IMG/VR virus record: IMGVR_UViG_3300046683_000093 | Location: 1 to 58,956 of that record | DNA length: 58,956 nucleotides | Reading direction: 5' to 3' (one strand) | From: a virus | Shown here: positions 58,733-58,956 of the stretch, one piece after another | Layout of the letters: each line of letters opens with the position of its first letter | Position numbering within the stretch: position 1 is the first letter of the stretch | Position numbers and translations under genes: made by a program | Notes under the pieces: model-generated | What the model was told of the DNA's origin: nothing | Database searches by the model: none | The model's input: only the letters and a program-made list of their open reading frames with translations

Positions 58733-58744
58733 CACTAGCTAGTG
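58733..58744. repeat. Palindrome CACTAGCTAGTG
   Basis: Exact copy 9 nt upstream of the helicase start, flowing into GGGAG. Confidence 0.95.
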
Positions 58745-58745
58745 A

Positions 58746-58956
58746 CTATCTTCGCATGATCATCTGACACCACTCGTTGAACACCGTCAGCGAAGCAACG
58801 CCGTCGATCACGAATACTGGTGTATCGGACTGTCGGATTTTCTTGATCGTCAACTCCTGCTTGGACGTCGGCTTCTCCCCCTTAGCTTTAGCTTCGATAG
58901 CAAACCCATAGCCGCGCAAGAATCCCAGGTAGTCAAGTGACGACCGGCCATACCCG
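58746..58956 (-). CDS. VRR-NUC nuclease, cut by the window edge
   Basis: Only the last 69 residues are present. GYGRSSLDYLG followed by FAIEAKAKGEKPTSKQ carries the PD-(D/E)xK pattern of VRR-NUC nucleases (D, then E-x-K), and VFVIDG follows as usual. About 40 N-terminal residues lie beyond the edge. Such nucleases often sit next to SNF2-type helicases, as here. Confidence 0.85.
   Translation of the reverse strand, partial: GYGRSSLDYLGFLRGYGFAIEAKAKGEKPTSKQELTIKKIRQSDTPVFVIDGVASLTVFNEWCQMIMRR

Overview
The window looks like most of the genome of a short-tailed (podovirus-type) double-stranded DNA phage. It carries a family A DNA polymerase, a primase-helicase, a SNF2-type helicase, a VRR-NUC nuclease, terminase, portal, scaffold, HK97-fold-type coat protein, tail proteins, a fibre with an S74 chaperone domain and very large internal virion proteins. 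I saw no phage RNA polymerase, integrase, tRNA, rRNA or CRISPR array. A GcrA-like regulator points to an alphaproteobacterial host. A PEP-CTERM protein points to a Gram-negative host with an exosortase. The host call is inference.

Layout. Positions 1-14,900 are almost all leftward genes: a conserved unknown protein, DNA polymerase, small DNA- or zinc-binding proteins, a MoxR ATPase / VWA-metallopeptidase module, and about 15 small unknown genes, ending in an intergenic region full of inverted repeats (13,892-14,530). Positions 14,900-18,500 are an accessory stretch with a 24-bp hairpin, an Ala-rich protein, a GIY-YIG endonuclease followed by a nuclease-free relative of its DNA-binding half, a predicted small RNA and two small genes. 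Terminase genes run leftward (20,683-18,559). From a divergent promoter at about 20,680 the structural genes run rightward to 50,684: portal, PEP-CTERM protein, scaffold, coat, connectors, beta-helix tailspike, nozzle, 1038-residue fibre, ejection proteins, an 877-residue hydrolase/transglycosylase and a 2587-residue protein. Small genes with a two-TM holin candidate follow. From 58,956 back to 51,356 the leftward replication block holds VRR-NUC, helicase, an Acb2-type anti-CBASS protein, an Ig-domain protein, an SSB-like protein and primase-helicase.

Two repeat systems tie the genome together and are the main discoveries. (1) The 12-bp palindrome CACTAGCTAGTG occurs 20 times exactly plus at least four one-base variants on both arms. 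It usually sits 8-38 nt upstream of a start codon, often abutting the Shine-Dalgarno; inside genes it is always in the frame that reads Leu-Ala-Ser. (2) Intergenic arrays have strict 5-nt periodicity (CNNRR in the transcribed sense), oriented with the downstream gene, at six loci. They border accessory genes including the Acb2 candidate and in two cases run into the ribosome binding site. I know no described element matching this period-5 class.

Left and right edges are incomplete: the VRR-NUC gene is cut at the right edge, and I could not show that the two ends join.
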